A stretch of DNA of 64,000 nt, from the NCBI RefSeq assembly GCF_009727055.1, contig NC_052352.1:20397876-20461875 (forward strand), read 5' to 3'. The notes under the pieces are model-generated. The model ran no database searches. It was not told where the DNA came from and saw only the letters and a program-made list of their open reading frames with translations. The position numbers and the translations under genes were made by a program. The number at the start of each line of letters is the position of its first letter. Position 1 is the first letter of the stretch. The DNA comes from Benincasa hispida. Lineage: Eukaryota; Streptophyta; Magnoliopsida; Cucurbitales; Cucurbitaceae. Positions 34,652 through 47,249 of the stretch are shown piece after piece.

Positions 34652-36627
34652 TGTTGTGGTCGATGTCCTAAATCTCGTAGGGTTCTATAGTTTGTAAACA
34701 TTGTTGAAAAAACTCTTTATGTATTTAATAAAAATATTTGATATTTTATTCATTCTATAAAATATATGATATTTTAGTTGCATTAACTACAAGCCAATAA
34801 ACTAACATCCGATGTTATCTTTATAACTTAAACATGTATGTGAAGATCACATACGGGTGGTTCATGTTTAAGTGATAACCTATATGGTCTGTAGTACATA
34901 GATAAGGTTGGGTATCTTATCCTTGTGATATTACAAGTATGGCCCACTTTGTAGATATTTCAATTGTTGTAAAGTGCTACAAATGATATGATCTTGATCA
35001 TTCATGTATTAGATATACAAGTGGTGATATTCTATACAAAGAAGTTTGTATAAGACCGGACCACGAAATGTTTAGTTTCATTATATAACACCGTTCATAA
35101 TAGAGACTTACATTTCACTAGGATGACTATAGGTAACATGACCTGAAGCTTGAGTGAGTTGTGAACTTCTGCCTATGATTTGTACGAGTGAGAGTGGTCA
35201 TATCGCCGACTCAACAAGCCTACCATTTTAGGGATTCGTCTGATTGGGAAGCTAGGAATACAACTACACAAGATGGAATTCACTCCTTCCCCGAGGCAGG
35301 GGTAAGTAGATAAATTGCTCCCTTAAGGGCATACCCTATCTTGGCCCGATAGGGGTTTAGTCATAGTAGGACTATGATCTATTGTTCATTAGAGGGATTA
35401 GTGGTACTTAAGGAGTTAGATGTAACTACAGGGACAAAACGGGAATTTGGCCTAATTGTACTTACGAACAATTTGTGAAGGGTCATCGTACTATTGATTG
35501 GTTATATCCAATGGACACAGAAATATATATGTAATACGAAAAGTGTAGTTGTCGGTTTTTAGTGGAGTGACCGAAAGTTAACGGATGGTGAATAATGTAA
35601 TTAAAGAGTTTAATTAATTATTCATATACCGTTGGAGCTTTAAGCTACAGATCCATGAGGTCTGGTCCCCTTGGTAGCTCAATAGGATTTAGTTGAGAAT
35701 TAGTTTTTGGATTAATTTGAATTGTTCAAATTAATAGAAGGATTTAATTATATTGATATAATTAAATCTTTTCAATTATATATGATATAATTGTCATAAT
35801 GTATTTGATATATTATAGCTTAATGGGAGGAAATAAATATTTGAATGAGATTCAAATATATTTTTCTATGAATGAGATTCATAGTTGTTAAATTTAGTAT
35901 AAGTGAGATTTATATTAAATGCTATAAAATAGAGAAAAAAAAACTATAATTTATATTGTATGTGATATAATATTAAAACTATAAGTTATATATTATATTT
36001 GATATAACATATAATTTTATATATATATATATAATATGATAGGTTAATTATCATATTTATATTTATATTATATTATTATTATTTTGATAATAAGGAAGAG
36101 AGTTACAACTCCTTTCCCCATCTTTTCTCTCCACCCACATTAGTGGGTGGTGGTTCTTCTTTATGGCAAGGAGAATAAAAGAAAATTGTTTTCTTCTTTT
36201 TGGTTACCGTTGTTGAATGATTGAGAGAAAGAAATAACAAAAGTGTTATGTGTTTTTTGTTCTTGAGAGAATTCTCAGTCTTCCTTCTCCACCTTAAGCT
36301 TTCATTCTTAACCAAAATAGTCAGAGCCCACCACTCTTAGGTTCTCACCCTGAGAATACCAAGGTTTTCATTGTGGTAGTGTCCGGGTTTTGGTTCGAGG
36401 TTTATCTTGAAGAAGGTCTTCAAGTTATAAGTGATCCGTTCGGGGGAAATCGTGAAGAAAAGGTTCTACAGAGGTGATATTTCTTGAAACCTTTTCTTAT
36501 AAAGCAAGCTGTAATTTAGTTTTAAATACATATCTAGTTGTTTGTTTACTGTAAACTTTGTATTCAATAATTTATGGAATTTGATCGATCCGCTTCTGCT
36601 CAAGGTTCTCTCATACTAGTTCCTTCA
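34652..36627 (+). repeat. Solo copia LTR inserted into another copia LTR
   Basis: Starts TGTTGTGGTCGATGTCC and ends ..ACTAGTTCCTTCA; length about 1,976 bp. It is flanked by TATTA (34647-34651) and CATTA (36628-36632), a 5-bp duplication with one mismatch. The host LTR reads on across it. Blocks match the other LTRs throughout; near the end 'gatccgcttctgctcaagg' parallels 'gatccttccgctgctcat' of 16300. No pol nearby, so a solo LTR. Confidence 0.82.
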
Positions 36628-37401
36628 CATTAATTGTATGAGATACAATTAATATAATATATATAGACACATTATAATATAAAGTTAATTTTGAATAAGA
36701 TTCAAAATTAAACTTTATAATTTGAGAGAAATATTTGAAAAATGTTCATATTAAAACTATAGGTTAAAATTAATATGAATGATATTCATATTACAACTCT
36801 AGATTATAAGGAAAGATATGTATATGAATATTTCAAATGCATATTTGGTTTAGTATATGATATTTAATTATATTAATTAATTTTGTGATTAATATTTATT
36901 TAATTTATTCAATTAAATAAATTAAAACTCCTTTGCAGTTGCAACTGGGTGGTGGGAGGGAGTTACTCTCCTTCTCTCCTTTATATCCTTGAATCAACAT
37001 GAATTCAAGGGGTTGGAATTTTTACACAGTAGAAAACTCTCATCTAACTTTCTAAGAAATCCTCTCAATCTTTACAGAGAAAAGCTTTTCTCCTGTAAAA
37101 TCAACTCCCTTTCCTCTTCCAGAAACAAAAATGTTCCCACAAGTCGATATCCTTTTAAGAGAATAGTAGGGAAGTCCTAATTGATGACATCCAATTTGTT
37201 CCCCACTTGTAGTTCATAAGAGGAATTTGATGAAGGAAAGTAACTGAAGATCGGTCTCCAAAGATAAACTCTTTTCCTTTTGTATTTTATGGGTTACAAC
37301 ATGCTTAAGTTTTATGTTTGGCTTTTCTCTGTATTTCAAAATTCTTAATCTTAATGAATGGCAAATACGATTAATTACTTCTGTTGGGTCCAATCCCTTC
37401 A
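36628..37401 (+). repeat. Copia LTR, right half
   Basis: Continues the 33503-34651 LTR ('tgtatgagatacaattaata', 'aaactataggtt', then the promoter-proximal and leader-like part 'actctccttctctcctttatat'). It ends near ..AATCCCTTCA at 37401. The short open frames here are not genes. Confidence 0.7.
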
Positions 37402-38469
37402 AAAACAACCTAGGTCAACCACTCTTATAAATACATACCACCAGGGAAAAGTTAAGACCATTCTAACACTCAAATCTTCGACTTATTGCAAATAATTACT
37501 TTCTGATTTAAGCATTAAAGCCCGATTGGCAAGCAACAAACTGGTGTGCATATATTTTGATTTTACATATCACGTTATTCACCAAATTACAAATTTACTA
37601 TTACTATAAAGTGAAAGTCAAGTGTGTCCTTCCTATCTGAGTTTTGGTATCAACACAATTTAGTATCATTATTATTTAATCAAATTTGATAAAAATTAAC
37701 TTTTAATAATGAAAATTTAAGATTTATTGAAAGAATTGAACCTGAATTTAAGATTTATTGAAAGTACTATAACTAAAATTAGATATCGAAAACATGAGAA
37801 CTAAAATGGAATAAAATTTAAAGTACTTGAATAAAAAAAATGGATTTTTTTTTTTTTAGAAAAAAAACATTACGCAACGATTTAGAAGATTTTTTTATGT
37901 CATCAATGCAGATTTTTATATATATATATAAACATGACAACGTAGTTGTTTCATGATAACATTGTTAAAATGTATACTCAAAAAATTGTATTTCTTCTAA
38001 TAATCAGTGGATATAAATTTGAAATAATATGCTAGTATGATATGTTGAGAGATGCTGCCATTCCCTCCGATTTGGCCATGACCGACCTGGGATGCCATGG
38101 GGTGGTCAAATGTCTCGCTTATTACTATATTGTTTCATGGAGTTAATTAAGAAGAATTTGGTATTCTAGAGAACATTTCTTCCACAACTAATGTTATTAT
38201 AGACAAAAGAAAACCAAATAAGAGATTTGTTAGAAGTACATCGGAAAAAAAACAAAAGTAAATTATGTTACTGGTAAATTTATTGAGATAGACTAAGATC
38301 GAGAGTCTACAGAAATAGAAGGCCCATGGATAGAGATAGAGGCTCGAGATGGTTGACTAAAACTGATGAAGCCCACATCTGACTATATAGCCACTCGTGG
38401 CCTTAAGATTAAGCCAATTCAAGTGGATTAGTCAAGACCCACGAGGGAACTTAGAGTAGCCAAGAGAGA
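37402..38469. other. Intergenic DNA
   Basis: Holds a TATAAATA box-like string near 37428 and A/T-rich sequence. A less AT-rich stretch at 38045-38130 ('gccattccctccgatttggcc') has no recognised homology. No gene supported. Confidence 0.5.
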
Positions 38470-38945
38470 GCCTAGTGGTACCATTGGAGTCTTAGTAGTA
38501 CCTTAGCAGTACCACGAAGGTCCTAGTAGTATTATGGAGAATCCATGTCCTAGTAGTGCCTAATGGTATCATGGAGGTATCTAGAAGTACTATGAAAGAC
38601 CCATGTAGTAGTATCATGGAGGTTCTAAAACTACCTAGTTGTACCACATGGAGGTCTTAGAACTACCTAGCAATACCATGGAGAACTCACTCAATAGTAC
38701 CATGGAGGTTCTAGCAGTACCACAAAGGTCCTAGTAGTAACTAATGGTATCATGAAACACCCATGTATTAGTATCATGGAAGGTTCTAGTAGTGTCTAGC
38801 GATACCATAAAGGTCCTAGTAATAATTCCAAGTTTGACCCATGTAGTGGTACCAAAAAGGTTATAGCAATACCATGTTGTTGTCATGAAGGTTTTGGTAG
38901 TACCATGGAGGATCCATGTGGTAGTACCTAGTGGTACCATTGGAC
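38470..38945. repeat. Degenerate minisatellite, core GTACCATGGAGGTCCTAGTA
   Basis: About twenty imperfect copies of a roughly 20-25 base unit made of 'tagtagtacc', 'atggaggt' and 'tctag' segments, with a longer-range period where 'gacccatgtagtagtatc' recurs. Open frames across it, such as the minus-strand Thr/Trp/Gly-rich one at 38731-38940, only translate the repeat. Confidence 0.85.
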
Positions 38946-39954
38946 CTCCACACTAGGTCGAGTGATAATGATACAAATTCATAACAATTCATAAAAGAGT
39001 TAGTGGAAAGTCATGCAGATAGGAATTGACTGTAGCTTCTGGGAGTGGTATTGTAATCGATCGAAAGCTTAAGTGCCCATTACACAATACTAAATCTATA
39101 TAAGCAATCGAAATCATCCGTCAAATTCATAACAAACAATTCATAAATCTATATAAACACTCCACAATACTCTCTATTACTAGTACTAGTACTCATCTCA
39201 ATTCTTTACTAACTTAAACATCAAAATGTTGATGACTTGACAACACAGTGGTGTTCAATTTATTCATTTTACAAGACATTCTAAATATATTTTTCCTTTA
39301 AAAAAAATAAAGTGGATCTAACTTTTTATCGTTAACAAGAGACAAACACACATGTTTAAAGTTTGATAAGTATGTAAAAGGTAGCAAACTATAATAAATT
39401 ATGAATTAATGATTTTAGAAACCTCGCGGATAAATTAACAAAAACATTACTCACTTATGTTCAAATCTTCACAATATTTAAAAGAAAGGAAAAGAAAAGA
39501 GAAATTGCATTAATTAGGAATATGAATGAATTCTTCTTTTTAATTAATTTATGGTAGGCAGCAAATGAATTAATTGAAAATGATAAATTTTAAACAGACA
39601 AAAACCACGTAAGCTTGCTCTTCAAGGATTTAATAATAAAAATAAAGGGGTTTATTAAATTAAATGTGTACGACATTGAATGTCTCCAGAATTTAGTACA
39701 GAAATATTAATTAAAAATATACTCCGCAAACAGCTCAACTTTCTAATCTCTCTTGTAATCACCTCCCATTCTAAGCATAGGGATTACAAACACAATAAGC
39801 TCCATATCTTCAAAAATCAACAATTAATTAAGATCATATTTCAAATTATTTTTATCAGGTTTCAATATTTTAATTGTTCAAGACAATAATTACAATTCAT
39901 AGCATTTTTAAGAATAATAACTAAATGTATAATATCATTTAAAAAATTACAAAT
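38946..39954. other. AT-rich intergenic DNA
   Basis: No gene or repeat family recognised. Confidence 0.55.
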
Positions 39955-40095
39955 ATAGACAAGTCTATCAACGACAGACTTCTATTATTGATAGACTCTT
40001 ACCAATGATATGATTTATTACTGATAGACTCCTACCAATAATATGGTTATTACTGATAGATTATTTAAATTTGGTCATATTTACAATTTTTTTTT
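39955..40095. repeat. TGATAGACT-type palindromic repeat
   Basis: Repeated 'tgatagactc' and 'agacttctattattgataga' motifs inside AT-rich ends ('aaaattacaaatatagac' on the left, 'ggtcatatttacaatttt' on the right reversed), giving an inverted-repeat outline. A second locus with the same motifs is at 44790-44960. Confidence 0.65.
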
Positions 40096-43000
40096 TATAT
40101 TATGTTATATCTGCTAATACTTTGAATTTAATATTTATATTTGCAATTGTCTCTAATCATATACGCTAATTTCTAAAATTTTGAACGACAAATTTAATCT
40201 CTAAATTTCTAATTTACTCATTTTAGCATCACAATATACTTTCAAATTTATTAGGTGTTATTTAGTTACCAAATTCTTTTTCATTAAGAATAATTATTTT
40301 GATATTTTATCGTTATTTAAATATAAGTTTTTCAGCACATGGAATAACTCAAGTCTATATCTACACATGAACCTAGAATAAAAATCACAAATTAAAATTA
40401 GAATAATTTTTGTAATACATATATATTTTGAAAGTTTAGAACCTGAAATATAATTTTTTTTATAAATGTCTTTTTTAGTGGGAGATCGAATAAATTTGAG
40501 AAATTCTAAAAATATATTTTTTTATATTTAAAAAGTCCAATAATTTATTGGGTTTTTTCTGTTTTTTTTTTTTTTTAAAAAAATTATTTTAGAATATTTC
40601 TACCACAAAAGAATATGAAAATAGAAATAGAAAGAAGAATGAAAAGAATGGACATTATTGATGGTTCATGTCTCTTAAATGGCAGCAGAAGATCTTGCTG
40701 GACTCTCTGCAACAACCATTGGATGAGATCTCTAACATATATTGTGGCATCCATTTTGATGACAACTGCCAAAAGTGCCATCAAAATGTGTCCCCTCATT
40801 ATACTTTTCTAAATCTTTTACTTTTAGTGATTAGCTATTATATAATACACCACTTTGTAATTAATTCATCTGTTATTAAGCTGAAAATTATGTGAAAAAT
40901 GTGGATTTTCAATTTCATTAAAAGATTGAAGAGTTTGTATAAAACTAGTGATCACTAATAAGAGGATTAGATATTAATTATAGAATTTATTATTAGAGAG
41001 GATATGTTAATAACATATATACCTTAAGAAATTAAATTTATTTTGCCAAAAAGGTAAATTTATACTGAAATAAGTGTTTGATAATAATGGAATATATTTT
41101 TAAATGTTTAATTTAAAAAATAAGTCATTTGAAAAGAAATTAGAGTATTTGACAACTACTCAAAATAACTTACAAGTATATTTTAGTAAATTTTTATCAA
41201 AAATATTTAAATAAAAATGAGTTAAAAAAAAAACTCAAGTTAAGGATTTTTTTTTATAAAAATAATGTAATTTAATTAAATATTGATAAAAATAGGGTGG
41301 GTTGAAAAGTATTGACAAATTTAGGGTTGTTAAAATCACATACCCATACATGATTTAGCGTTAATGTAACCCTTGTTAAATATTATTTTGTCACATATAT
41401 TTTGGAGCATGTTCAACTTTAGTTTTTATAGTTTCAAATGTCCAATTTTAGTCCCCGTATACTTTTAATAAATCTTAAATTTTGTTCCAATATTAGTTAG
41501 TTTTTATTTTAACTTTTTGACATCTAATAGCATGCATTTTCACTTGAAATTTTGAAAGCAAATTCACAAACTTAAAACATATATTTAGTTAAATATTTGA
41601 AAATGATGTTGCATTTTCAACCAACAGAATCAAATTGATGACACCAATCTTATGAACTTGCTCTCATCTTGAACATGACTACCCAATATATATAACTATT
41701 ACAACTATAAAGGCAAGCATCATAGTCTTTTTAATCTATTCCAATACATGTAGTACATTCACAACGAGACATTCGATTCAAGACACGTCGTCAAAACATC
41801 AAACAAATGACAAAATATTATTCAAAGTATGTCGAAAAATATAACAAAAAAAGCATCAGAACGTGTTTGGAAGATAACAAAAACAAGAGACGTGGTGAAT
41901 TACAGCTTGGTCAGGTCTAAGTCATATGATTCCCCTGTTAAAACCTAGTAAAAGAAGGAGGGTGTGATGAGATTCCAATTCCAGTGTATGGCTTTTCAAC
42001 TCCACCGGTTCGTACGGTGTAGAGGCACGTACCAAATCAGGACACACATGACACACCCATATTACATTACGGTGTCCCATGTCGTACCGTACCCCACCTT
42101 AGTATTCCCGTTCCGTTTAAGAATCAATACAAATTACAATACAACTCTAGATTCTTTTTTTAAGTGTGTTTGTAATTGTATCGTGTCAGATTGGAAAGGA
42201 CAAGAGAGAGATGGGGACAAGACCTAATAAAAAGCGGAGAGGGGGATGTCTCAGTCTTGTCTCTGTCTCTGTTTCCTGACTCTCTGACCTTGACTTCCAT
42301 TTTCCATGTTTTCTTTCTTTTTCCTTTGGGAACTCTTTTTTTCCTTTTTATTGAGCCCAGCACTTTAGCTACCGTCTTCTCTAGTAGCCCACGTTTATTG
42401 TGGGCTTTGGGCTGGTTTTGTACCCTCTGTTCAGCCCACTCAGGCCCAATTCAAAAAACTGGTCCATAAACACTAAACATTGTTTACATTATATTATATT
42501 TAAATAACATATAGGATATTTGCAACCAATCTTGGAAAACAGAGAGAGAGAGAGAGATGATATTTAAATTACAAGTAAATATGAAAAAAAAAAAGATTAA
42601 AAATTGGATAATAGAGATTTAAGGGTATGTCTAAAAAGGTGATTAAACTTAAAAATGAGTTATTTTAAAGAAAAAAAATCATGTGTTTAGCAACTATCTA
42701 AAATGAATTTTGAAACGTGAGTTTATAAAATATATTGGTTTAGGATAAAATTTGAAACCTGAAATTTGAGTATTTAGATTAATCTCTTTAAATTAAGATT
42801 TACAAATTGCATTTTGGATAGTATTTATTCAAATGGTAAGATGAGTTAAGGTTCCACCCTAACCCAACATACCATGTTATCCTGTTGGGATAAAATATCA
42901 ATTTATATCAATTAACTTTTAGGTTGTATTAATTTAAATTTGTAATTCTATCAATCGATAATATTTCTTCTTATAAAAACATCATGTGAGATTTATAATA

Positions 43001-44744
43001 TTATCAATTATATTTCTAAATTATTATAAGTGAATCAATTTAAACCCCTTTATCAAGATTGTTTTTAAAAATCTTTTGTACATAAGCTTTTATACGTATG
43101 TAAACTTCCCAAATTAATTGAAAGATATCTTAACGGATGGTCTAAATTGATTTTCTTATGAAAGTTTAAAAGTTTTATTGATAAAAAGTTTTTAAAAAAA
43201 ATTATAATGTTTATCCAAATAAAACGTAATAAGAGTATAAATTAATATAATTATGAAAATATTTGGTTTAAATCGACATAATTATTAATTCATGATTTTG
43301 ATTGATATAACTACAAAAGTTTAAGGTATGTTGATAACTATTTCATTTTCATTTTTTTTTGTTTTTGAAAATATGCTCGTTTTTCAATATATTTTTTTTA
43401 TGATGATTTTCCTCTTTTTTAAAATAAAAAATTGCATTCTCAGCTAAATTTCAAAATAATTATAATAACAAATAAATAAATAAATAAAGTTTTTAAAATG
43501 ATTTATAAATTTTCAGTCTAATATTAGGATTTTATGTTATTTATTTAAAATATAAGTAACGTTATCAAAAAAATAAATTATAGTTAAATGATCATATACA
43601 AAATTATATAGGAAAAAATGATTAAAAAGTCAATATTGACTCTCATTTAGTGGGATGACACTAATTGTCTTCAATAAGATTAAAAAGTCAAATCTACCCC
43701 ACTTACAAATGTTTGTTTACTTTGACTTGTTCTAGTTTGGGCTCTTACAACATCTTGTAAGCGAAGGATGGATTATGACGGCAGAGAGCGGATACTATTA
43801 TACCACTTTTTGAGTTAAGGTAAAAGAGTTCGATCGAATGTATATATTTCATGTCAATTTGATTACACTCATATTGATAGAAAATGACAAAATACTATAT
43901 AAATAAGAAATCATTCACAAATCACATCATTATATAATATTTAGATGATCATCTAATATGTTTAGTCAACTTTATAATAATACTATTGTTTAAAATTATT
44001 CTAAAACAGTATAGGTAAATAGATTATTTTTCAAAACTAGATACTTAGTAGAGAAATATATCATGTGTTAGACAAAATTCGTTGTTCTCTTTTAAGAAAA
44101 ACGATAATCGTTCAAAAGAACTTACTCTCTAAAAGTCACTTTTTTTTTTTTGGTCAATTAGATAGAGTTATTCACTATCAAATATCTCTCGTAAAAAAGT
44201 TGAATACACCTACAAGCTAAGATCTCACATCGATATGATACTAAGTCAAACACTCTCTTGATATGTTTGTAGTCGGTGACGGATAAGCTCAAACATATTT
44301 GACTGTTCAATGAGATATGCCAATGGCATTTGGATAGGCAAGTAAGATCGGAGTTACCCCGGATATGGCTTGAAAAGAAAACATAAAGATATATAAAGAT
44401 ATCTTTTCTCATTTATGAATTATGAAAAATCATTGAGAGTCTTGCACAAATTGTGGCTGATTAATAAAACATTACAACTATGATTCATGCCAATATATAT
44501 ATATATATATCATTGGCATGTTCGGACTTTGCCAGACACCACCTCAGCTCTTGATTATATTTATCAGCTCCGAAAGGAGTAAAAAAAAAAGAGCTGAAGA
44601 ATCATCATTGATGGCAACTCTGTAAAAGTGCAAAACAACCATCACTCTTCTTCTTTTTGTTTTATCAAAAGAAACGAAACCCTTCAAAGCAAAAGCTAAA
44701 TTATTCTCATTATTTGAATAGTTTTTTTAAAAAAAAAAAATAGA
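40096..44744. other. Intergenic DNA, mostly AT-rich
   Basis: No supported gene in 4.6 kb. 40640-40800 is less AT-rich and open on both strands (for example KILLDSLQQPLDEISNIYCG on plus), without recognised homology. 41940-42470 is unique, moderately GC-rich sequence with several short frames on both strands and a pyrimidine-rich stretch; it could be a decayed gene or regulatory region. A (GA)8 run lies at 42541-42556, and (TA)n runs near 44492-44509. Confidence 0.5.
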
Positions 44745-44789
44745 AAAATAAAGTAAACTATTTACACAAAATAATAAAATTTAATTTTT

Positions 44790-44960
44790 TTTTATAGATG
44801 TTGATAAAAGTCTATAAATGTCTATCGATACTGATAGACATCTATCATTAATAGAGGTTGATAGAAGTCTATCAGTATCTATTAATGATAGAAACTAATC
44901 GAAGTTTATCATTAATATTATAGTAATAGAAACTGGTATAAATATAGGATCATAGAAGTC
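44790..44960. repeat. TGATAGA/TCTATCA palindromic repeat, second locus
   Basis: 'gatagacatctatc', 'gatagaagtctatc' and 'atctattaatgatagaaact' alternate on both strands. Same motif set as 39955-40095; likely the same repeat family, with strong potential to fold. Confidence 0.65.
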
Positions 44961-45103
44961 TATCAATTTTTGTTTACTATTTTCGTAAATAATTTAATAT
45001 TTTTTCTATATGTGAAAATTTTTCAAAAATTATCAATTAAAATAAGAAATAAAACTTGAATACTCTTGCATGCACATATCTTATAATATTAGGTGGCTCT
45101 ATT

Positions 45104-45641
45104 TAGAAATGTCCACGGGACAGGGTTGACGATGTCATTCGCCATTCCCATTCCCATTCCCATTCCCATCCCCACTCCCCATTTCATTTTCCATTCAAGG
45201 AGATTCCCGCGAGGAATTTGTAGGGATTGGGTTCCTTGTGGGGAAATTTTCCCAGTTACTTTTTTTTAAAAAAAATCAAAAGTTACTCAATTTTTGACCT
45301 AAAAAACTAATTAAATTTTTTTAGTAGAAAAAAATAATTATAAATTAAATTATTCACATATATAACCTAAATTTAAATATTCAATTTAAACATATTCATT
45401 ATCTTTCGTGATAAATAATCAAATTTGAAATTTAAATGTAATATTTATATAATAATAATAACATAACATTAGATAACTATACTAAATAAATATAAAGAAG
45501 CTAATAGGGCGGGGACGGTCCGTACCCATCCCCATTTACAAATTTTTTTTTCCACTCCCTCTCCCATTTCTCGTCTAATCGGGAATCCCCACCCCATTCT
45601 CATTTCACGAAGATCGTCCTCGAAAAAATTGGATATCTCTA
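45104..45641. mobile_element. Non-autonomous hAT-like element, 538 bp, downstream of the kinase gene
   Basis: The terminal inverted repeats TAGAAATGTCCA (left) and TAGAGATATCCA (right, reversed) differ at two positions. The flanks GCTCTATT (45096-45103) and GCTGCATT (45642-45649) are an 8-bp duplication matching at 6 of 8. Subterminal 'cccattcccattccc' and 'ccatccccattt' runs, typical of this kind of element, lie near both ends. No coding sequence. It ends about 130 bp from the kinase stop codon. Confidence 0.68.
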
Positions 45642-45773
45642 GCTGCATTTAATGATTGCTTTTAAAATAATATTGATATTCTTCCCTCTATCGTTTCAAC
45701 AATTTCAGATGGAAAAGAAAAAAAAGATAAAATCAAAATCAATCACAAACAATTTTAACTTTCATCTAGATTG

Positions 45774-47249
45774 TTATTTTTGGAACAACGGTTTCTCAAG
45801 CATCTGATTCTCGGATTTACCATCACAACCAATCGTCAATTTGGACATTTCAATTTCCGGCAGAAAACTCGCCGCCCTCCGATTAAATTCTACAAATTTC
45901 GGATTCTCTGACACTCCCACCGACCTCGATTTACTAAGTGTCATCGTCGGAATTTTCACTGCAACGCCGCTGTACTTCCGCCGGCCACCCAACGAAGAGT
46001 AATAACTTCCGCCGACATTGGAATTAATTTGTCCCAATTTCACATCGTTCACCGAACCCATTGATCTCGATCTAACCACTCGCCCAATCGTCTTAATTCC
46101 ATACTCTGTACTCGAAACACTGGATACTTTCCGATTCCTCCGGCTTCCTATTCGACAAACCCTCACCGGCTCATCACTACCGTCCGGTTCATCAAAGTTC
46201 GAAATCAACGGCTGGAGATTCTCCACGTGACGTTCCCGCCGCCTCAGATTGTTCCATATCGGTGGCACGTGCAGCTTCTTCTTGACTGCCTTCAAACACT
46301 CCACAACCTCCACCATATCCGGCCGCTTCTGCACGGTGGACCGAACACACTTCGCCGCCAGAACCGCCATACATCGGATCACCGCCGAGTTAGTGGGAGA
46401 TCCAATTCGTGGGTCGCACAACCCATCGAAATCGCCGTGTTTGATCATCGGCAACGCCCAGTCGACGACCGACGGCGGGCTATGGTGGACGTCGATAGCA
46501 TTTCGACCACTAAGGATTTCCAAAAGCAAAATCCCAAAACTGAAAACGTCGCTCTTCACACTCAAATCGGCAGGTGCGAGATAGCCGGGGTCAAGATAAC
46601 CCAACGTGCCAGCTGGGGGCGTGCATCTCACGCGCACATCTTCCACGTGTCCTCTCAACGCTAAACCAAAATCCCCAAGACGCGCGTTGAAGTTACCGTC
46701 GATTAAAACGTTAGACGACTTAATATCTCTATGAATAACCGGCGGGTTCGACGTGTGAAGAGCTCGAACCGCTTTGGCCACTTGTAAAGCGAACTGGAGT
46801 CGGCGAGTCCAACCGGGCGGTCTAGATTGGGAATGGAGAAGATCGTAAAGGGAGCCATTGGGCATGAACTCAACAACCAGCAATTTCTCGTCCTTGGAAT
46901 TGGCACAAAAGCCAATGAGATTCACGATTCTGGGGTTTCGAAGCCGGGAAAGGATTTCGATTTCGTTTTCGGCAGGATTAGAAGAATTGTAGTGAAAATT
47001 AGGAGATGGGTTAGTGAATTTGGTTCGTTTGACGGCGACGATGAGCTTGCCGCCGTCGAGGACGGCCTTGTAAACGGTGCCGTGGCTGCCTTTGCCTAAA
47101 AAACAGTCGGAAGAGAAGGAATGAGTCGAAGAGAGAAGGTCGGAATAAGAAAAGTTCCTGATTTGAAAAGGGTTTTTGGGTTTGATTTTGAGATCGCAGC
47201 CGCAGATGGGAATGGCAGAGTCAGAAGTACAGGTTGAAAAGAAATCCAT
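45774..47249 (-). CDS. Receptor-like cytoplasmic serine/threonine protein kinase, 491 aa
   Basis: The only intact gene: one uninterrupted frame with start context tttcaaATGG and stop TAA. No signal peptide or transmembrane segment is visible, so a cytoplasmic, possibly membrane-associated kinase. A short N-terminal segment with Cys residues (positions 7, 16, 18) precedes the kinase domain (about 45-335): glycine loop GKGSHGTV (52-59), ATP lysine K74 in VAVK, likely alpha-C Glu E96 or E98, catalytic HRDIKSSN (173-180), DFG (193-195), and SDVFSFGILLLEILSGR (233-249). The subdomain VIII Glu, usually LDPE in related plant kinases, is Gly (LDPG, 219-222). The Ser/Arg-rich tail (about 340-491) has no known domain. 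The pattern resembles the intronless Arabidopsis At5g23170/At3g51990 group; the substrate is unknown. Confidence 0.93.
   Translation of the reverse strand: MDFFSTCTSDSAIPICGCDLKIKPKNPFQIRNFSYSDLLSSTHSFSSDCFLGKGSHGTVYKAVLDGGKLIVAVKRTKFTNPSPNFHYNSSNPAENEIEILSRLRNPRIVNLIGFCANSKDEKLLVVEFMPNGSLYDLLHSQSRPPGWTRRLQFALQVAKAVRALHTSNPPVIHRDIKSSNVLIDGNFNARLGDFGLALRGHVEDVRVRCTPPAGTLGYLDPGYLAPADLSVKSDVFSFGILLLEILSGRNAIDVHHSPPSVVDWALPMIKHGDFDGLCDPRIGSPTNSAVIRCMAVLAAKCVRSTVQKRPDMVEVVECLKAVKKKLHVPPIWNNLRRRERHVENLQPLISNFDEPDGSDEPVRVCRIGSRRNRKVSSVSSTEYGIKTIGRVVRSRSMGSVNDVKLGQINSNVGGSYYSSLGGRRKYSGVAVKIPTMTLSKSRSVGVSENPKFVEFNRRAASFLPEIEMSKLTIGCDGKSENQMLEKPLFQK

Noticed and set aside
38731..38940. Thr/Gly/Trp-rich minus-strand frame
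   Set aside because: Translation of the minisatellite; units change frame and there is no start or stop logic.
40738..40790. Possible microRNA-like hairpin (CATTTTGATG with CATCAAAATG around a 17-base loop)
   Set aside because: The perfect stem is only 10 bp, with no extended flanking pairing, too short for a plant microRNA precursor.
42160..42469. Overlapping plus and minus frames (67 and 97 codons) in moderately GC-rich DNA
   Set aside because: No recognisable domain on either strand and strong pyrimidine bias; not enough to call a gene.
46018..47099. Long plus-strand open frames across the kinase gene
   Set aside because: They are antisense shadows of the minus-strand kinase codons, with no start context, domain or homology of their own.
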